Shown here one piece after another: positions 46,396 to 62,994 of a DNA stretch of 64,000 bases; the first letter of the stretch is position 1, and the number at the start of each line of letters is the position of its first letter. The notes under the pieces are model-generated. The model had not been told where the DNA came from and searched no databases. It saw nothing but the letters and a program-made list of their open reading frames with translations. Where the stretch lies: the NCBI RefSeq assembly GCF_011751865.2, contig NZ_CP061770.1:806001-870000 (forward strand), written 5' to 3'. This DNA is from Salinibacterium sp. ZJ70. Lineage in GTDB: Bacteria; Actinomycetota; Actinomycetes; Actinomycetales; Microbacteriaceae. The translations under genes were made by a program, and so were the position numbers.

Positions 46396-48093
46396 GTGAG
46401 CGAGACCACGATGACCACCCCGACGACGGGGGAGCGCACCCCCGTTCTGCAGGTCGACGGCTTGAACGTCGAGTTCTGGGTCGACGGCGAGTGGGTCACC
46501 GCCGCCGAGGGCGTCACCTACAAGGTGATGCCCGGCGAGGTGCTCGCGATCGTCGGCGAGTCCGGCTCCGGCAAGAGCACCAGCTCGATGTCGCTGCTGG
46601 GACTCCTCCCCGCGAACGGCCGCGCGAGCGGCAGCGCGAAGCTCGACGGCGAGCAGCTCATCGGTGCGAAGGCGGAGCGCATCCGCCAGATCCGCGGTCA
46701 GGGCATCGCCGTGATCTTCCAGGAGCCGATGACGGCTCTCAACCCCGTGTACCGCATCGGCTTCCAGATCTGCGAGGCCCTGCAGGTGCACCACCCGCGC
46801 ATGACGCGCGCGGAGGCGAAGGAGCGCGCCCTCGAGCTGCTCGCGATGGTCGAGATGCCCGACCCGCAGAAGGCGTTCGACTCGTACCCGCACCAGCTCT
46901 CGGGCGGTCAGCGACAGCGCGCGATGATCGCACAGTCGATCTCGTGCGACCCGCGCCTGCTCATCGCCGATGAGCCCACCACCGCGCTCGACGTGACGGT
47001 GCAGGCCGAGATCCTCGACCTGATCCGCAACCTCCACAAGCGCCTCGACTCGGCCGTCGTGCTCATCACGCACGACATGGGCGTGGTCGCCGACCTCGCC
47101 GACCACGTCATGGTCATGAAGGACGGCAAGGTCGTCGAGACCGGCCCCATCCGCGAGATCTTCACGGATGCGAAGCACCCCTACACGCGTGCTCTGCTCG
47201 CGGCTGTGCCGCACCTGGGCGCCAACGACACGCTCCAGATCGTCGACCACGATCCCGTCGCCGAGGTCGTCGACGAGCGCGACGTCGTGCTGTCGTTCGA
47301 GAACGTGGCGATCGACTACCCCAAGCGCGGCCGGATGCCCGTCTTCCGTGCCGCGGAGGGAATCGACCTGACGCTGCACCAGGGCGAGATCATGGGTCTC
47401 GTCGGCGAGTCCGGCTCCGGCAAGACCACGCTCGGCCGGGCCGCGATCGGGCTCATCCCTGTCGCCGAAGGCAAGCTGACCGTCGTCGGTCACGACATCT
47501 CCTCCCGCGACCCGCAGGAGCTCAAGGCGATTCGCCGCCGCGTCGGCATCGTGTTCCAGGATCCGGGATCCTCTCTCAACCCGCGCTTCCCGATCGGCGA
47601 ATCGATCGGCGAGCCGCTTCTGCTCTCGGGCGACGCCTCCGGAGCCGAGCTCGATCGCCGCGTCGAGACGCTGCTCGACCAGGTCGAGCTTCCGCGCTCG
47701 TACCGCAACCGCTACCCGCACGAGCTTTCCGGCGGCCAGCGCCAGCGCGTCGGCATCGCCCGCGCGCTGGCACTCGCGCCCGAGCTGCTCGTCGCCGACG
47801 AGCCCACGAGCGCCCTCGACGTCTCGGTGCAGGCGCGCTTCCTCGAGCTCCTGCAGGGGCTGCAGAAGGAGCTCGGCTTCGCGTGCCTCTTCGTGAGCCA
47901 CGACCTCGCCGTCGTCGACATCCTGTCGCACCGCATCGCCGTGATGCGTCGCGGCCGGCTCGTCGAGGTCGGAACGCGAGACGAGATCCTGCGCAGTCCG
48001 AAGGACCCGTACACGCGCCGACTCATCGACGCCGTCCCCGTCCCCGACCCCGACGAGCAGGCGCGGCGACGCGCCGAGCGTCGATCGGCGTGA
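46396..48093 (+). CDS. Fused dual-domain ABC transporter ATPase (DppD-DppF type)
   Basis: Encodes 565 residues with two complete nucleotide-binding domains in one chain. Walker A is GESGSGKST (first) and GESGSGKTT (second). The signature is LSGGQRQR in both. Walker B continues into [13 protein letters not shown] and [13 protein letters not shown]. The Q-loop and H-loop motifs [12 protein letters not shown] and [13 protein letters not shown] are present. The C-terminal peptide-transporter extension is short. The protein provides the ATPase pair for the two permeases. The GTG at 46396 has GGCAGG upstream. Its stop overlaps the GTG of the following SBP gene, so they are co-translated. Confidence 0.95.
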   Translation: MSETTMTTPTTGERTPVLQVDGLNVEFWVDGEWVTAAEGVTYKVMPGEVLAIVGESGSGKSTSSMSLLGLLPANGRASGSAKLDGEQLIGAKAERIRQIRGQGIAVIFQEPMTALNPVYRIGFQICEALQVHHPRMTRAEAKERALELLAMVEMPDPQKAFDSYPHQLSGGQRQRAMIAQSISCDPRLLIADEPTTALDVTVQAEILDLIRNLHKRLDSAVVLITHDMGVVADLADHVMVMKDGKVVETGPIREIFTDAKHPYTRALLAAVPHLGANDTLQIVDHDPVAEVVDERDVVLSFENVAIDYPKRGRMPVFRAAEGIDLTLHQGEIMGLVGESGSGKTTLGRAAIGLIPVAEGKLTVVGHDISSRDPQELKAIRRRVGIVFQDPGSSLNPRFPIGESIGEPLLLSGDASGAELDRRVETLLDQVELPRSYRNRYPHELSGGQRQRVGIARALALAPELLVADEPTSALDVSVQARFLELLQGLQKELGFACLFVSHDLAVVDILSHRIAVMRRGRLVEVGTRDEILRSPKDPYTRRLIDAVPVPDPDEQARRRAERRSA

Positions 48094-49964
48094 CCCGAGG
48101 CCGCACACGGGGCATGCGGGCGCTGGCGGCGCTCGCAGCTCTCGCCTCTGCCGCGGCGCTCACGGGATGCACGGGCGATGACCGCGTCGTCGCCGGATCC
48201 ACGGTGACCGTCGCGGTCGAGAGCTCGCTCACGACCCTCAACCCCGACAGCTCGTACGGGCGTGCGTCGGAGCTCAACGCCGACGTCGCGTACCTCACGG
48301 GTTCGGGGTTCGCCTATCCGAACGATCGCTTCGAGATCGTGCAGGACGACAGCTTCGGATCGGCCGAGGTCGTCTCCGAGGATCCCTTCACCGTGCGCTA
48401 CAGCGTCTCCGCCGATGCGCGCTGGTCCGACGGCGTCCCGATCACGGCCGCCGACCTGCTGCTGGCGTGGGCCGCCAACTCACGTGCGCTCGACACGGCG
48501 GGCGTCGACGGCGCGCAGTTCGTCGATCCGGACACCGGACGCATGGGCAGCCTCCCCGACGGCATCGTGCACTTCGACGGCGCTCTCGGTCGCGGGCTCG
48601 AGCTCGCCACGGCGACGCCCGAGATCTCGGGTGACGGCCGCGCGCTCACCGTGCGCTTCGATGAGTTCGCGCCCTCGTGGCGCACCGTCCTCGCGCCGGG
48701 TCTTCCCGCTCACGTCGTCGCCGCCCGCGCTCTCGACCTCCCCCTGCGCGCCGACGCCGCCGATGCCGAGCCCACCGAGGAGCTCGCGGGGGAGGCGACC
48801 GCTGCGCTCGTCGACGCGATCCTCGGTGCCGATGCCGACACGCTCTCGAAGATCGCCGACGTGTGGAACAGCGGGTTCGACCTCACCGGCGCGGAACCCG
48901 ATCCCGATCTGCTCCTCGCGAGCGGCCCGTATCGGGTGAGTGCCGTCGCCGATGGACGCGTCACGCTCACCGTCAACCCGCAGTATCGCGGCGATCGCTC
49001 GCCCGCCGTCGAGACCCTCGTTCTGCGCACGATCGTCGACCCGGGGGAGCTCACGCGCCTCATGCAGAGCGGCGAGATCGACATCGCGACGCCCGCCGCC
49101 GACGCCGAGCTCGCGAGCGAGCTCTCCGGCATCTCGGGGGTCACGGTCTCCGCGGACTCCACGAGCACATTCGAGCACCTCGACCTGCAGTTCACCGGAT
49201 CCAAGTCGGGGCACTTCGCCGATGAGCGGGTTCGCACGGCGTTCCTGCTGACGCTGCCGCGGCAGGCGATCCTCGACGAGCTCGTCGCGCCTGTGAAGGC
49301 CGACGCCATGCTGCTCGACTCGTTCGTCGTGCGACCCGGCGCCCCCGGATACGACGAGGCCGTCGCAGAGAACGGATCCGACGCGCACCACACGACCGAC
49401 ATCGGCGCCGCCATGACGCTCCTCGCGGAGGCGGGCGTCGCCTCGCCGGAGGTCTGCATCCTCTACGACCCCGCCGACGAGCGACGCGCTGCCGCGTTCG
49501 CGCTCATCCAGAAGTCGGCATCCGCTGCCGGCTTCGCGGTGACCGACTGCTCGCGTCGCGACTGGCGCGCGCTCCTCGGTGTGCCGGGCGCGTACGACGC
49601 CGCACTCTTCGCGTGGGACACCACACGCCTCGGGCCCGGTGCTTCTGCGGCCGTCTTCCGCAGCGACGCCGCCCTCGCGAACTTCTCCGGATTCTCCGAT
49701 CCCCGCGCCGATGCGCTCATCGACGAGATCCTCGCGACCGACGACATCGATGCGATCACCGAGCGCCTCATCGAGCTCGACGCGATCCTCTGGGATTCGG
49801 CCTACGGTGCGCCGCTCTTCGCCCACCCCGCGCTCACCGCGGTGAGCGACCGTGTGGAGGGCGTCACGCGGTCCCCGCTCGCACGCGGAGTGCTCTGGAA
49901 CGCGTGGGCGTGGACCCCCGCAGAACCGCATGCAGGTTCCGCGACACCGCGTCCGCTAGACTAG
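48090..49964 (+). CDS. Second peptide ABC transporter substrate-binding lipoprotein
   Basis: Encodes 624 residues starting at a GTG that overlaps the ATPase stop by 4 nt. The start gives [20 protein letters not shown] and a lipobox LTGC at Cys27. The mature protein shows the same SBP5 layout as the first binding protein, for example SVSADARWSDGVPITAADLL against YTVNDGVKWSDGTDIDGADL, and a terminal SPLARGVLWNAWAWTPAEP. It is more divergent in the N-terminal lobe. Two SBPs for one transporter suggest two substrate ranges or a scavenging arrangement. The gene is complete. A -10-like TAGACT overlaps its stop. Confidence 0.9.
   Translation: MTRGRTRGMRALAALAALASAAALTGCTGDDRVVAGSTVTVAVESSLTTLNPDSSYGRASELNADVAYLTGSGFAYPNDRFEIVQDDSFGSAEVVSEDPFTVRYSVSADARWSDGVPITAADLLLAWAANSRALDTAGVDGAQFVDPDTGRMGSLPDGIVHFDGALGRGLELATATPEISGDGRALTVRFDEFAPSWRTVLAPGLPAHVVAARALDLPLRADAADAEPTEELAGEATAALVDAILGADADTLSKIADVWNSGFDLTGAEPDPDLLLASGPYRVSAVADGRVTLTVNPQYRGDRSPAVETLVLRTIVDPGELTRLMQSGEIDIATPAADAELASELSGISGVTVSADSTSTFEHLDLQFTGSKSGHFADERVRTAFLLTLPRQAILDELVAPVKADAMLLDSFVVRPGAPGYDEAVAENGSDAHHTTDIGAAMTLLAEAGVASPEVCILYDPADERRAAAFALIQKSASAAGFAVTDCSRRDWRALLGVPGAYDAALFAWDTTRLGPGASAAVFRSDAALANFSGFSDPRADALIDEILATDDIDAITERLIELDAILWDSAYGAPLFAHPALTAVSDRVEGVTRSPLARGVLWNAWAWTPAEPHAGSATPRPLD
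49957..49962 (+). promoter_or_regulatory. Possible -10 box for typA
   Basis: TAGACT overlaps the stop region of the second SBP gene, about 58 nt before the typA ATG. No clear -35 is visible at the right distance. It is only a candidate. Confidence 0.3.
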
Positions 49965-50020
49965 AACGTCGCTTTTCTGGCGCTATCGACTTTCACCCTC
50001 AACGTCTTCGAGGTTTCTGC

Positions 50021-51934
<1,914 letters not shown>

Positions 51935-51950
51935 CCTTCGTCAGCGCACC

Positions 51951-51987
51951 ACAGGAGACCCCGGGCCGCGTGCCCGGGGTCTCCTGT
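51951..51987. terminator. Strong hairpin terminator after typA
   Basis: ACAGGAGACCCCGGGC and GCCCGGGGTCTCCTGT form a 16-bp perfect stem with a 5-nt loop (CGCGT). It starts 17 nt after the typA stop. There is no T-run, as is common for actinobacterial hairpin terminators. Confidence 0.75.
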
Positions 51988-52061
51988 ATGTACCCCGTGA
52001 GACTCTCTCTGGGGTGCCGCGTGCGTGCAGCGGCATCCGCCGACCGCAATAGGATGGTCAG

Positions 52062-52382
52062 GTGACCTACGTCATTGCCCTTCCCTGCGTGGATGTCAAA
52101 GACCGCGCCTGCATCGATGAATGCCCCGTCGATTGCATCTACGAGGGCGACCGCATGCTCTACATCCACCCCGACGAATGCGTCGACTGCGGTGCGTGTG
52201 AGCCGGTCTGCCCCGTCGAAGCGATCTACTACGAGGACGACCTGCCGGATGAGTGGGCCGACTACTACAAGGCGAACGTCGAGTTCTTCGAAGAGGTCGG
52301 ATCCCCGGGCGGCGCCGCCAAGGTCGGCGTGATCCCCGGAGACCACCCGGTGGTCGCCGCGCTGCCGCCTCAGGGCGACTGA
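52062..52382 (+). CDS. fdxA: Ferredoxin, 7Fe type (3Fe-4S/4Fe-4S)
   Basis: Encodes 106 residues. The cysteine pattern is C9, then CIDECPVDC (first cluster) and [12 protein letters not shown] (4Fe-4S cluster), followed by an acidic tail. This is the long actinobacterial 7Fe ferredoxin. The GTG at 52062 follows a TAGGAT box (52050-52055) by 6 nt, with no clear RBS, so it is probably leaderless. The dapC gene follows after 3 nt, and this fdxA-dapC order is, to my knowledge, conserved among Actinobacteria (M. tuberculosis fdxC-dapC). Confidence 0.95.
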   Translation: MTYVIALPCVDVKDRACIDECPVDCIYEGDRMLYIHPDECVDCGACEPVCPVEAIYYEDDLPDEWADYYKANVEFFEEVGSPGGAAKVGVIPGDHPVVAALPPQGD

Positions 52383-52385
52383 CGC

Positions 52386-53480
52386 GTGGCGCTCGAGCTC
52401 CCCGACTTCCCGTGGGACACCCTCGTCCCGTACGCGGAGACGGCTCGCGCACATCCTGACGGCATCATCGACCTCTCGGTCGGCTCACCCGTCGACCCGA
52501 CGCCGGCTGCCGTGCGCGAGGCTCTCGCTGCGGCGACCGACGCGCACGCGTACCCGCTGACCGCGGGCAGCGTGCCGCTGCGCGAAGCGATCGTCGAGTG
52601 GTACGCGCGCCGCCGCGGCGTCACCGACCTCACGGTCGCGAACGTCATCCCGACGATCGGGTCCAAGGAGCTCGTCGCGCTCCTGCCGACGCTCCTGGGT
52701 CTCGGCCCCGGAGACGTCGTCGTGCAGCCTTCCGCCGCATACCCGAGCTACGCCGTGGGTGCCGCGGTCGTCGGCGCGACGGTGCTCACCTCCGACGAGC
52801 CTGATGAGTGGCCCGCCGAGACGAAGCTCGTGTGGCTCAACAGCCCCGGCAACCCCGACGGCCGTGTGCACGGGATCCCGTTCCTGCGTCGCGCCGTCGA
52901 GCGTGCGCGCGAGCTCGGCGCCGTGATCGCGAACGACGAGTGCTACGCCGAGCTCGACTGGTCGAGCGACGAGCCGACGCCCACGATCCTGCACCCCGAG
53001 GTGACGCAGGGGTCGCGGCGCCTGACTCTCTCGGTGTACTCGCTCTCGAAGCAGTCGAACCTCGCCGGCTACCGCGCAGGATTCATCGCCGGATGCTCCG
53101 ACCTCGTCGGCGAGCTGCTCACGGCCCGAAAGCACCTGGGGCTCATGCCGCCCGCACCCGTGCAGGCTGCGATGGTCGCAGCCCTCGGCGACCATGAGCA
53201 CGTCGCCGTGCAGAAGGAGCTCTACCGAGCTCGGCGCGACATGCTCATCCCCGCGCTCGAATCCGCCGGCTTCCGCATCGACGGCTCGCAGGCGGGCCTC
53301 TACCTCTGGGTCACCCGCGATGAGGACTGCTGGGACTCCGTCGCCGCTCTCGCCGCACAGGGCATCCTGGTGGCACCGGGATCCTTCTACGGTGAGGCGG
53401 GCGCCCGACACGTCAGAGTCGCGCTGACCGCGACCGACGAGAAGGTGGCCGCGGCCACGGGGCGCCTCGCCCGCAGGTAG
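52386..53480 (+). CDS. dapC: Succinyldiaminopimelate aminotransferase
   Basis: Encodes 364 residues of the fold-type I aminotransferase class. The PLP lysine is in YSLSKQSNLAGYRAG (about Lys222), the NSPGNPDG motif precedes it, and the C-terminal arginine-containing HVRVALT block is present. It converts N-succinyl-2-amino-6-oxopimelate to N-succinyl-diaminopimelate in the lysine/peptidoglycan pathway. The assignment as DapC rather than another aminotransferase follows the gene context next to fdxA, with dapD and dapE in the same window. It begins 3 nt after fdxA, so it is co-transcribed with it. Confidence 0.9.
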   Translation: MALELPDFPWDTLVPYAETARAHPDGIIDLSVGSPVDPTPAAVREALAAATDAHAYPLTAGSVPLREAIVEWYARRRGVTDLTVANVIPTIGSKELVALLPTLLGLGPGDVVVQPSAAYPSYAVGAAVVGATVLTSDEPDEWPAETKLVWLNSPGNPDGRVHGIPFLRRAVERARELGAVIANDECYAELDWSSDEPTPTILHPEVTQGSRRLTLSVYSLSKQSNLAGYRAGFIAGCSDLVGELLTARKHLGLMPPAPVQAAMVAALGDHEHVAVQKELYRARRDMLIPALESAGFRIDGSQAGLYLWVTRDEDCWDSVAALAAQGILVAPGSFYGEAGARHVRVALTATDEKVAAATGRLARR

Positions 53481-53489
53481 GGTGGAAGC

Positions 53490-54785
53490 GTGAGCGACAC
53501 GACCGCTGGAGAGAAGGTCAGCCTGCATCTGGGCGACCGAATGGCAGAATTCCCCGTCCACAAGGCCACTGATGGCCGTGATGTGGTCGATCTGTCGACC
53601 TTCACGAAGCAGACCGGGTACAACACCTTCGACCCCGGTTTCGTGAACACCGCCGCCACGCGCAGCGCCATCACGTACATCGACGGCGACGAGGGCATCC
53701 TGCGCTATCGCGGGTACGCCATCGAGGATGTCGCGGCCAACTCGACCTTCCTCGAGGTCGCGTGGCTGCTCATCTACGGTGAGCTGCCCACCCCGAGCGA
53801 GCTCGAGGAGTTCTCCGAGAAGGTGCGCCACCACACGCTCCTCCACGAGGACCTCAAGCACTTCTTCTCGGCCCTGCCGCACACGGCGCACCCGATGTCG
53901 GTGCTGTCGTCGGCGGTGTCGGCTCTCTCCACCTACTACGAGAACGACCTCGACCCGCGCGACCCGGAGAAGGTCGAGCTCAACACCATCCGCCTTCTGG
54001 CGAAGCTGCCGGTGATCGCCGCGTATGCGCACAAGAAGGCGCTGGGGCAGGCGTTCCTCTACCCCGACAACTCGCTCGACTTCGTCGAGAACTTCCTGAA
54101 GCTGAACTTCGGCAACATGGCCGAGCAGTACGAGGTGAACCCCGTGCTCGTGAAGGCGCTCGACCGCCTGCTGATCCTGCACGAAGACCACGAGCAGAAC
54201 GCGTCGACGTCGACGGTGCGCCTCGTCGGCTCGACGGAGGCGAACATGTTCGCCTCGATCTCGGCCGGCATCAACGCCCTCTACGGTCCGCTGCACGGCG
54301 GCGCGAACGAGGCGGTGCTCACGATGCTCGCGCAGATCCGCGAATCGGGGGAGTCCGTCGGCAAGTTCGTCGAGCGCGTGAAGAACAAGGAAGACGGCAT
54401 CCGTCTCATGGGTTTCGGGCACCGGGTGTACAAGAACTACGACCCGCGTGCGCGACTCGTGAAGGAATCCGCGGATGCGGTGCTCGCCGACCTCGGCGTG
54501 CAGGATCCGCTCCTCGACATCGCGAAGGAGCTCGAGGAGCTCGCGCTCAACGACGAGTACTTCCAGTCGCGGCGCCTCTACCCGAACGTGGACTTCTACA
54601 CGGGTGTGATCTACAAGGCGATGGGCTTCCCGACGCGCATGTTCACCGTGCTGTTCGCGATCGGCCGTCTTCCCGGATGGATCGCGCACTGGCGCGAGGC
54701 CATCAACGACCCGGGCACCAAGATCGGTCGCCCGCAGCAGCTCTACGTGGGACCGGCTGCTCGCGACTGGCCGACCGGCCGCTGA
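53490..54785 (+). CDS. gltA: Citrate synthase
   Basis: Encodes 431 residues, the type II (gram-negative/actinobacterial) size. It condenses acetyl-CoA with oxaloacetate. Catalytic motifs are HEDHEQNASTSTVRLVGS (first histidine), PLHGGANEAV (second histidine) and FGHRVYKNYDPRA (third). The GTG at 53490 follows a TAGGGT box (53478-53483) by 6 nt, so it may be leaderless despite being only 9 nt after dapC. A 16-bp stem hairpin ends the unit. Confidence 0.96.
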   Translation: MSDTTAGEKVSLHLGDRMAEFPVHKATDGRDVVDLSTFTKQTGYNTFDPGFVNTAATRSAITYIDGDEGILRYRGYAIEDVAANSTFLEVAWLLIYGELPTPSELEEFSEKVRHHTLLHEDLKHFFSALPHTAHPMSVLSSAVSALSTYYENDLDPRDPEKVELNTIRLLAKLPVIAAYAHKKALGQAFLYPDNSLDFVENFLKLNFGNMAEQYEVNPVLVKALDRLLILHEDHEQNASTSTVRLVGSTEANMFASISAGINALYGPLHGGANEAVLTMLAQIRESGESVGKFVERVKNKEDGIRLMGFGHRVYKNYDPRARLVKESADAVLADLGVQDPLLDIAKELEELALNDEYFQSRRLYPNVDFYTGVIYKAMGFPTRMFTVLFAIGRLPGWIAHWREAINDPGTKIGRPQQLYVGPAARDWPTGR

Positions 54786-54802
54786 GCCTCCGCTCTGACG
54801 CA

Positions 54803-54839
54803 CGAAGCGCCGCACACCTTCTGGGTGTGCGGCGCTTCG
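54803..54839. terminator. Strong hairpin terminator after gltA
   Basis: CGAAGCGCCGCACACC and GGTGTGCGGCGCTTCG form a 16-bp perfect stem with a 5-nt loop (TTCTG), 17 nt after the gltA stop. It isolates gltA from the rRNA leader. Confidence 0.8.
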
Positions 54840-55432
54840 GCGTATCCGGTGCCGGCGCGCCCGGCACGCCGGATCACGCCGGCAGGCTCGCCGACTCGCT
54901 CGGCGGGTCGCTCGGCGGGGGTTGAGAGGGCCTCGGATCCCTGCAGATCCTTGATTTCATGGGCGACACGCCCGGGATGCATGCGGAATTAGGCGGGAGG
55001 GCCGGAATCCGCGTAATGTCTTACTTGTTCGGCCCCACAGGGAAGAGCGGAGAGGCCAAGGCCCCGCCCCCTCAAGTGGCAGAACCGAAACCCCCTCAGA
55101 ACAACGTCGAGAGACAGCGTCTGAGGGATGGCCTTCCGAAGGAAGCCAGTCGATTTGACAGGCAACCGGGGGAGGGGTCAGGATAGAGAAGTTGCCCTGT
55201 GGGCGAGCCGGTGACGGTGAGCAGCAGGTGCGTCTGGTCCTTGAGAACTCAACAGCGTGCACTATGTCATATGCCAAATTATACCTCGTCCAGCTTCGGC
55301 TGGGTTGAGATTCCTTTGGATTGACGGATTGTCAGTAGACAATCCTTTAGTCAGATTAAACTCGCATGATTCACGGTTTTCCCCGTGATGATAGCAACTG
55401 ATTTACCGGGCTTCGGTCTGGTTATCAAGCCT
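54840..55432 (+). other. rRNA operon leader and promoter region (no gene)
   Basis: About 590 nt with no convincing protein gene. TTGACA (55155-55160) followed after 18 bp by CAGGAT (55179-55184) is the best candidate for the rRNA promoter. The segment CAACAGCGTGCA (55250-55261) is complementary to 57120-57131 after the 16S gene and forms the pre-16S processing stem. A C/T-rich, AT-richer stretch from 55280 to 55430 leads to the 16S gene. Imperfect GGCGGGTCGCTC repeats lie near 54900. Confidence 0.55.
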
Positions 55433-60502
<5,070 letters not shown>

Positions 60503-60607
60503 AACACATAAGTTTATGTTGCACGCGTCCACTTTGTGGTTCCCGATTGACGGTCGGAACCCGCTTCGAACAAGAATCGAAGCACATGGCTGATACAATC
60601 AATATTG

Positions 60608-60724
60608 TTACGGCGGCCATAGCGTAGGGGAAACGCCCGGTTACATTCCGAACCCGGAAGCTAAGACCTACAGCGCCGATGGTACTGCAAGGGGGACCTT
60701 GTGGGAGAGTAGGACACCGCCGGA
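60608..60724 (+). rRNA. rrf: 5S ribosomal RNA
   Basis: About 117 nt with the conserved GGCGGCCATAGCG, CCGAACCCGGAAGCTAAG and GTGGGAGAGTAGGACACCGC segments. It closes the operon about 105 nt after the 23S gene and is followed by two hairpins. Ends estimated. Confidence 0.95.
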
Positions 60725-60733
60725 CTCCTTTTA

Positions 60734-60767
60734 CGAAAGGGCCCACCCTCACGGGTGGGCCCTTTCG
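60734..60767. terminator. rRNA operon terminator, 15-bp stem
   Basis: CGAAAGGGCCCACCC and GGGTGGGCCCTTTCG pair perfectly over 15 bp with a TCAC loop, starting 10 nt after the 5S gene. Confidence 0.8.
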
Positions 60768-60775
60768 CATTTAAC

Positions 60776-60794
60776 ACACCACCACCACCACCAC
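60776..60794. repeat. ACC trinucleotide repeat
   Basis: A run of about six ACC units lies between the two rRNA terminators. It is short and non-coding. Confidence 0.6.
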
Positions 60795-60820
60795 AGCCGC
60801 GCACACCACCCCTCATCTCG

Positions 60821-60846
60821 AGCCCACCCCACCAGGTGGGCTTTTC
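60821..60846 (+). terminator. Second rRNA operon hairpin with a T-run
   Basis: AGCCCACC and GGTGGGCT form an 8-bp stem with a CCACCA loop, followed by TTTTC. It would back up the first terminator. Confidence 0.55.
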
Positions 60847-60951
60847 GCACATCCACCGGCAGCGCGCTTCACCCGTTCCAGAGCGCCCCGGAGAAACGAC
60901 GAAGCCCCGCCCTGGAGATCCAGAACGGGGCGTCAGAGTGTGCGGGACGCC

Positions 60952-61875
60952 TCAGGCGTGCAGCGCCGCATTCAACTCGATACCGTGGCCGCTGCGGGGG
61001 AGCGCCTCCACCGCACCGCTCACCGAGTTACGGCGGAAGAGGATGCCGGCGACGCCCGAGAGCTCCACCGCCTTGACCGTGCGCGGGCCAGCGGGCAGGT
61101 GGTAGGTCACCTTGGTGCCCGCCGTCACGTAGAGGCCCGCCTCGACGACCGAGTCGTCGCCGATCGAGATGCCGATACCCGAGTTCGCACCGAGGAGCGC
61201 ACGCTCGCCGATGACGATCTTCTCGGTGCCGCCGCCGGAGAGCGTGCCCATGATGGACGCTCCGCCTCCGATGTCGCTGCCGTCGCCCACGACGACGCCC
61301 TGCGAGATGCGGCCCTCGACCATCGAAGCGCCGAGGGTGCCGGCGTTGAAGTTCACGAAGCCCTCGTGCATGACGGTGGTGCCGGGCGCGAGGTGCGCGC
61401 CGAGGCGCACGCGCGCAGCATCCGCGATGCGCACGCGGTCCGGCACGACGTAGTCGGTGAGGCGCGGGAACTTGTCGATGCCCTCGACCGTGATGCCGGC
61501 CTTCTGCAGGCGCGCACGCGCGGTCCGCAGAGTGTCAGGGTGGACGGGGCCGGCGTTGCTCCACGCGACGATCGGCAGGTGAGCGAAGATGCCGTCGAGG
61601 TTGACCTCGTTCGGCTTCACGAGCAGGTGCGACAGCAGGTGCAGGCGCAGGTAGGCGTCCGGGGTGGAAGCGGGAGCCGCATCCGTGTCGATCTCGACGA
61701 GCACGGCTTCGGTGCGCACATCGCGCACGGCGTCCTCGCCGACACCCTCGAGCACGGCCTGCGGCGGCTCGACGCCGGCGGGCGCGCTTCCCTGTGCGGG
61801 CGACGGGAACCAGGTGTCGAGCACCGTTCCGTCGCTGGCGATCGTTGCGAGTCCATAGCCCCATGCGGTCGTCAT
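60952..61875 (-). CDS. dapD: 2,3,4,5-tetrahydropyridine-2,6-dicarboxylate N-succinyltransferase
   Basis: Encodes 307 residues. The left-handed beta-helix is seen as hexapeptide repeats: [60 protein letters not shown] and [20 protein letters not shown]. It uses succinyl-CoA to make N-succinyl-2-amino-6-oxopimelate, the step before DapC. The start is the ATG at 61875, with GGAGGT directly before it and TACCCT 6 nt upstream. It is divergent from dapE with only 33 nt between the two start codons, the same head-to-head arrangement that I recall from M. tuberculosis. Confidence 0.95.
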   Translation of the reverse strand: MTTAWGYGLATIASDGTVLDTWFPSPAQGSAPAGVEPPQAVLEGVGEDAVRDVRTEAVLVEIDTDAAPASTPDAYLRLHLLSHLLVKPNEVNLDGIFAHLPIVAWSNAGPVHPDTLRTARARLQKAGITVEGIDKFPRLTDYVVPDRVRIADAARVRLGAHLAPGTTVMHEGFVNFNAGTLGASMVEGRISQGVVVGDGSDIGGGASIMGTLSGGGTEKIVIGERALLGANSGIGISIGDDSVVEAGLYVTAGTKVTYHLPAGPRTVKAVELSGVAGILFRRNSVSGAVEALPRSGHGIELNAALHA

Positions 61876-61908
61876 ACCTCCAGGGTATCCGCTGGGTAAT
61901 GTTGACCC
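61876..61908. promoter_or_regulatory. Compact divergent promoter between dapD and dapE
   Basis: TACCCT on the minus strand (61887-61882) lies 6 nt before the dapD ATG, and TAATGT on the plus strand (61897-61902) lies 6 nt before the dapE GTG. Both genes are then probably leaderless. The two -10 boxes are 9 bp apart and any -35 of one lies in the other gene's start region, so the promoters would compete for polymerase. Confidence 0.5.
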
Positions 61909-62994
61909 GTGCGCCCCCTCGACCTCTCCGCGTCCACGTCCGACCTCACTCGGCAGCTCGTCGACATCGCCTCGGTGTCGGGTGGCGAGCGGGAGCTGGC
62001 GGACGCGATCGAATCCGTCGTCCGGGCAGTGCCGCACCTCGAGGTCGTGCGCGACGGCGATGCCGTCGTAGCGCGGACCACCCTCGGGCGGCCGCAGCGG
62101 GTGGTGATCGCAGGACACATCGACACGGTTCCGATCAACGCGAACCTCCCGGCCCAGCTCCGTGAGGAGAACGGCGAGACGATCCTCTGGGGTCGGGGGA
62201 CCGTCGACATGAAGGGCGGCTGCGCCGTCATGCTGGCGCTTGCGGTGCAGCTCACGGAGCCTGTCGTCGACGTGACGTGGGTCTGGTACGACAACGAGGA
62301 GGTCGACTCCTCGCTCAACGGCCTCGGACGCATCGCGCGCGAGCGCCCGGAGCTGCTCGAGGCGGACTTCGCGATCCTCGGGGAGCCGTCGAACGGCGAG
62401 ATCGAGGGTGGCTGCAACGGAACCATCCGTGTCGACGTGACGACGCGCGGCACGCGCGCCCACTCGGCCCGCGCCTGGATGGGCGACAACGCGATCCACG
62501 CCGCGGCCCCTGTCCTCGCGCGCCTCGCAGCCTACGAACCGCAGACGGTCGAGGTCGACGGCCTCGCCTACCGGGAGAGCCTCTCGGCGGTGCGGATCTC
62601 CGGCGGCGTCGCCGGCAACGTGATCCCCGACGAGTGCACCGTGCACGTGAACTACCGCTTCGCCCCCAGCCGCAGCGGTGCAGAGGCGCTCGCTCACCTC
62701 GAGGAGCTCTTCGCCGGCATCGACGCGGAGATCACCGTCGCCGATCTCGCCGAAGGCGCACGCCCCGGCCTCGACGCTCCCCTCGCGCAGCAGTTCGTGC
62801 ACGCGGTCGGGGGAGAGGCGCGCCCCAAGTACGGCTGGACGGATGTCGCGCGCTTCAGCGCTCTCGGCATCCCCGCCGTCAACTACGGCCCGGGTGACCC
62901 CTCGCTCGCGCACGCGGATGACGAGCGGGTGCCGCTCGCCCAGATCGAGCGCGTCGAGACCGGCCTGCGTCGATGGCTGACCTCCGCGAGCTGA
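61909..62994 (+). CDS. dapE: Succinyl-diaminopimelate desuccinylase
   Basis: Encodes 361 residues from a GTG. The M20 metallopeptidase motifs are [11 protein letters not shown] (His70, Asp72), [12 protein letters not shown] (bridging aspartate), YDNEEVD (catalytic glutamate pair) and [14 protein letters not shown]. The dimerisation domain contains [16 protein letters not shown]. It removes succinate from N-succinyl-LL-diaminopimelate, the step after DapC. A TAATGT box lies 6 nt upstream. The next gene overlaps its last 22 nt. Confidence 0.95.
   Translation: MRPLDLSASTSDLTRQLVDIASVSGGERELADAIESVVRAVPHLEVVRDGDAVVARTTLGRPQRVVIAGHIDTVPINANLPAQLREENGETILWGRGTVDMKGGCAVMLALAVQLTEPVVDVTWVWYDNEEVDSSLNGLGRIARERPELLEADFAILGEPSNGEIEGGCNGTIRVDVTTRGTRAHSARAWMGDNAIHAAAPVLARLAAYEPQTVEVDGLAYRESLSAVRISGGVAGNVIPDECTVHVNYRFAPSRSGAEALAHLEELFAGIDAEITVADLAEGARPGLDAPLAQQFVHAVGGEARPKYGWTDVARFSALGIPAVNYGPGDPSLAHADDERVPLAQIERVETGLRRWLTSAS

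Noticed and set aside
52485-54815. 776-codon minus-strand frame opposite dapC and gltA
   Set aside because: Shadow of two well-identified genes on the plus strand.
60776-60794. ACC repeat as a CRISPR-like or functional repeat
   Set aside because: Only six short units with no spacers; a simple microsatellite between terminators.
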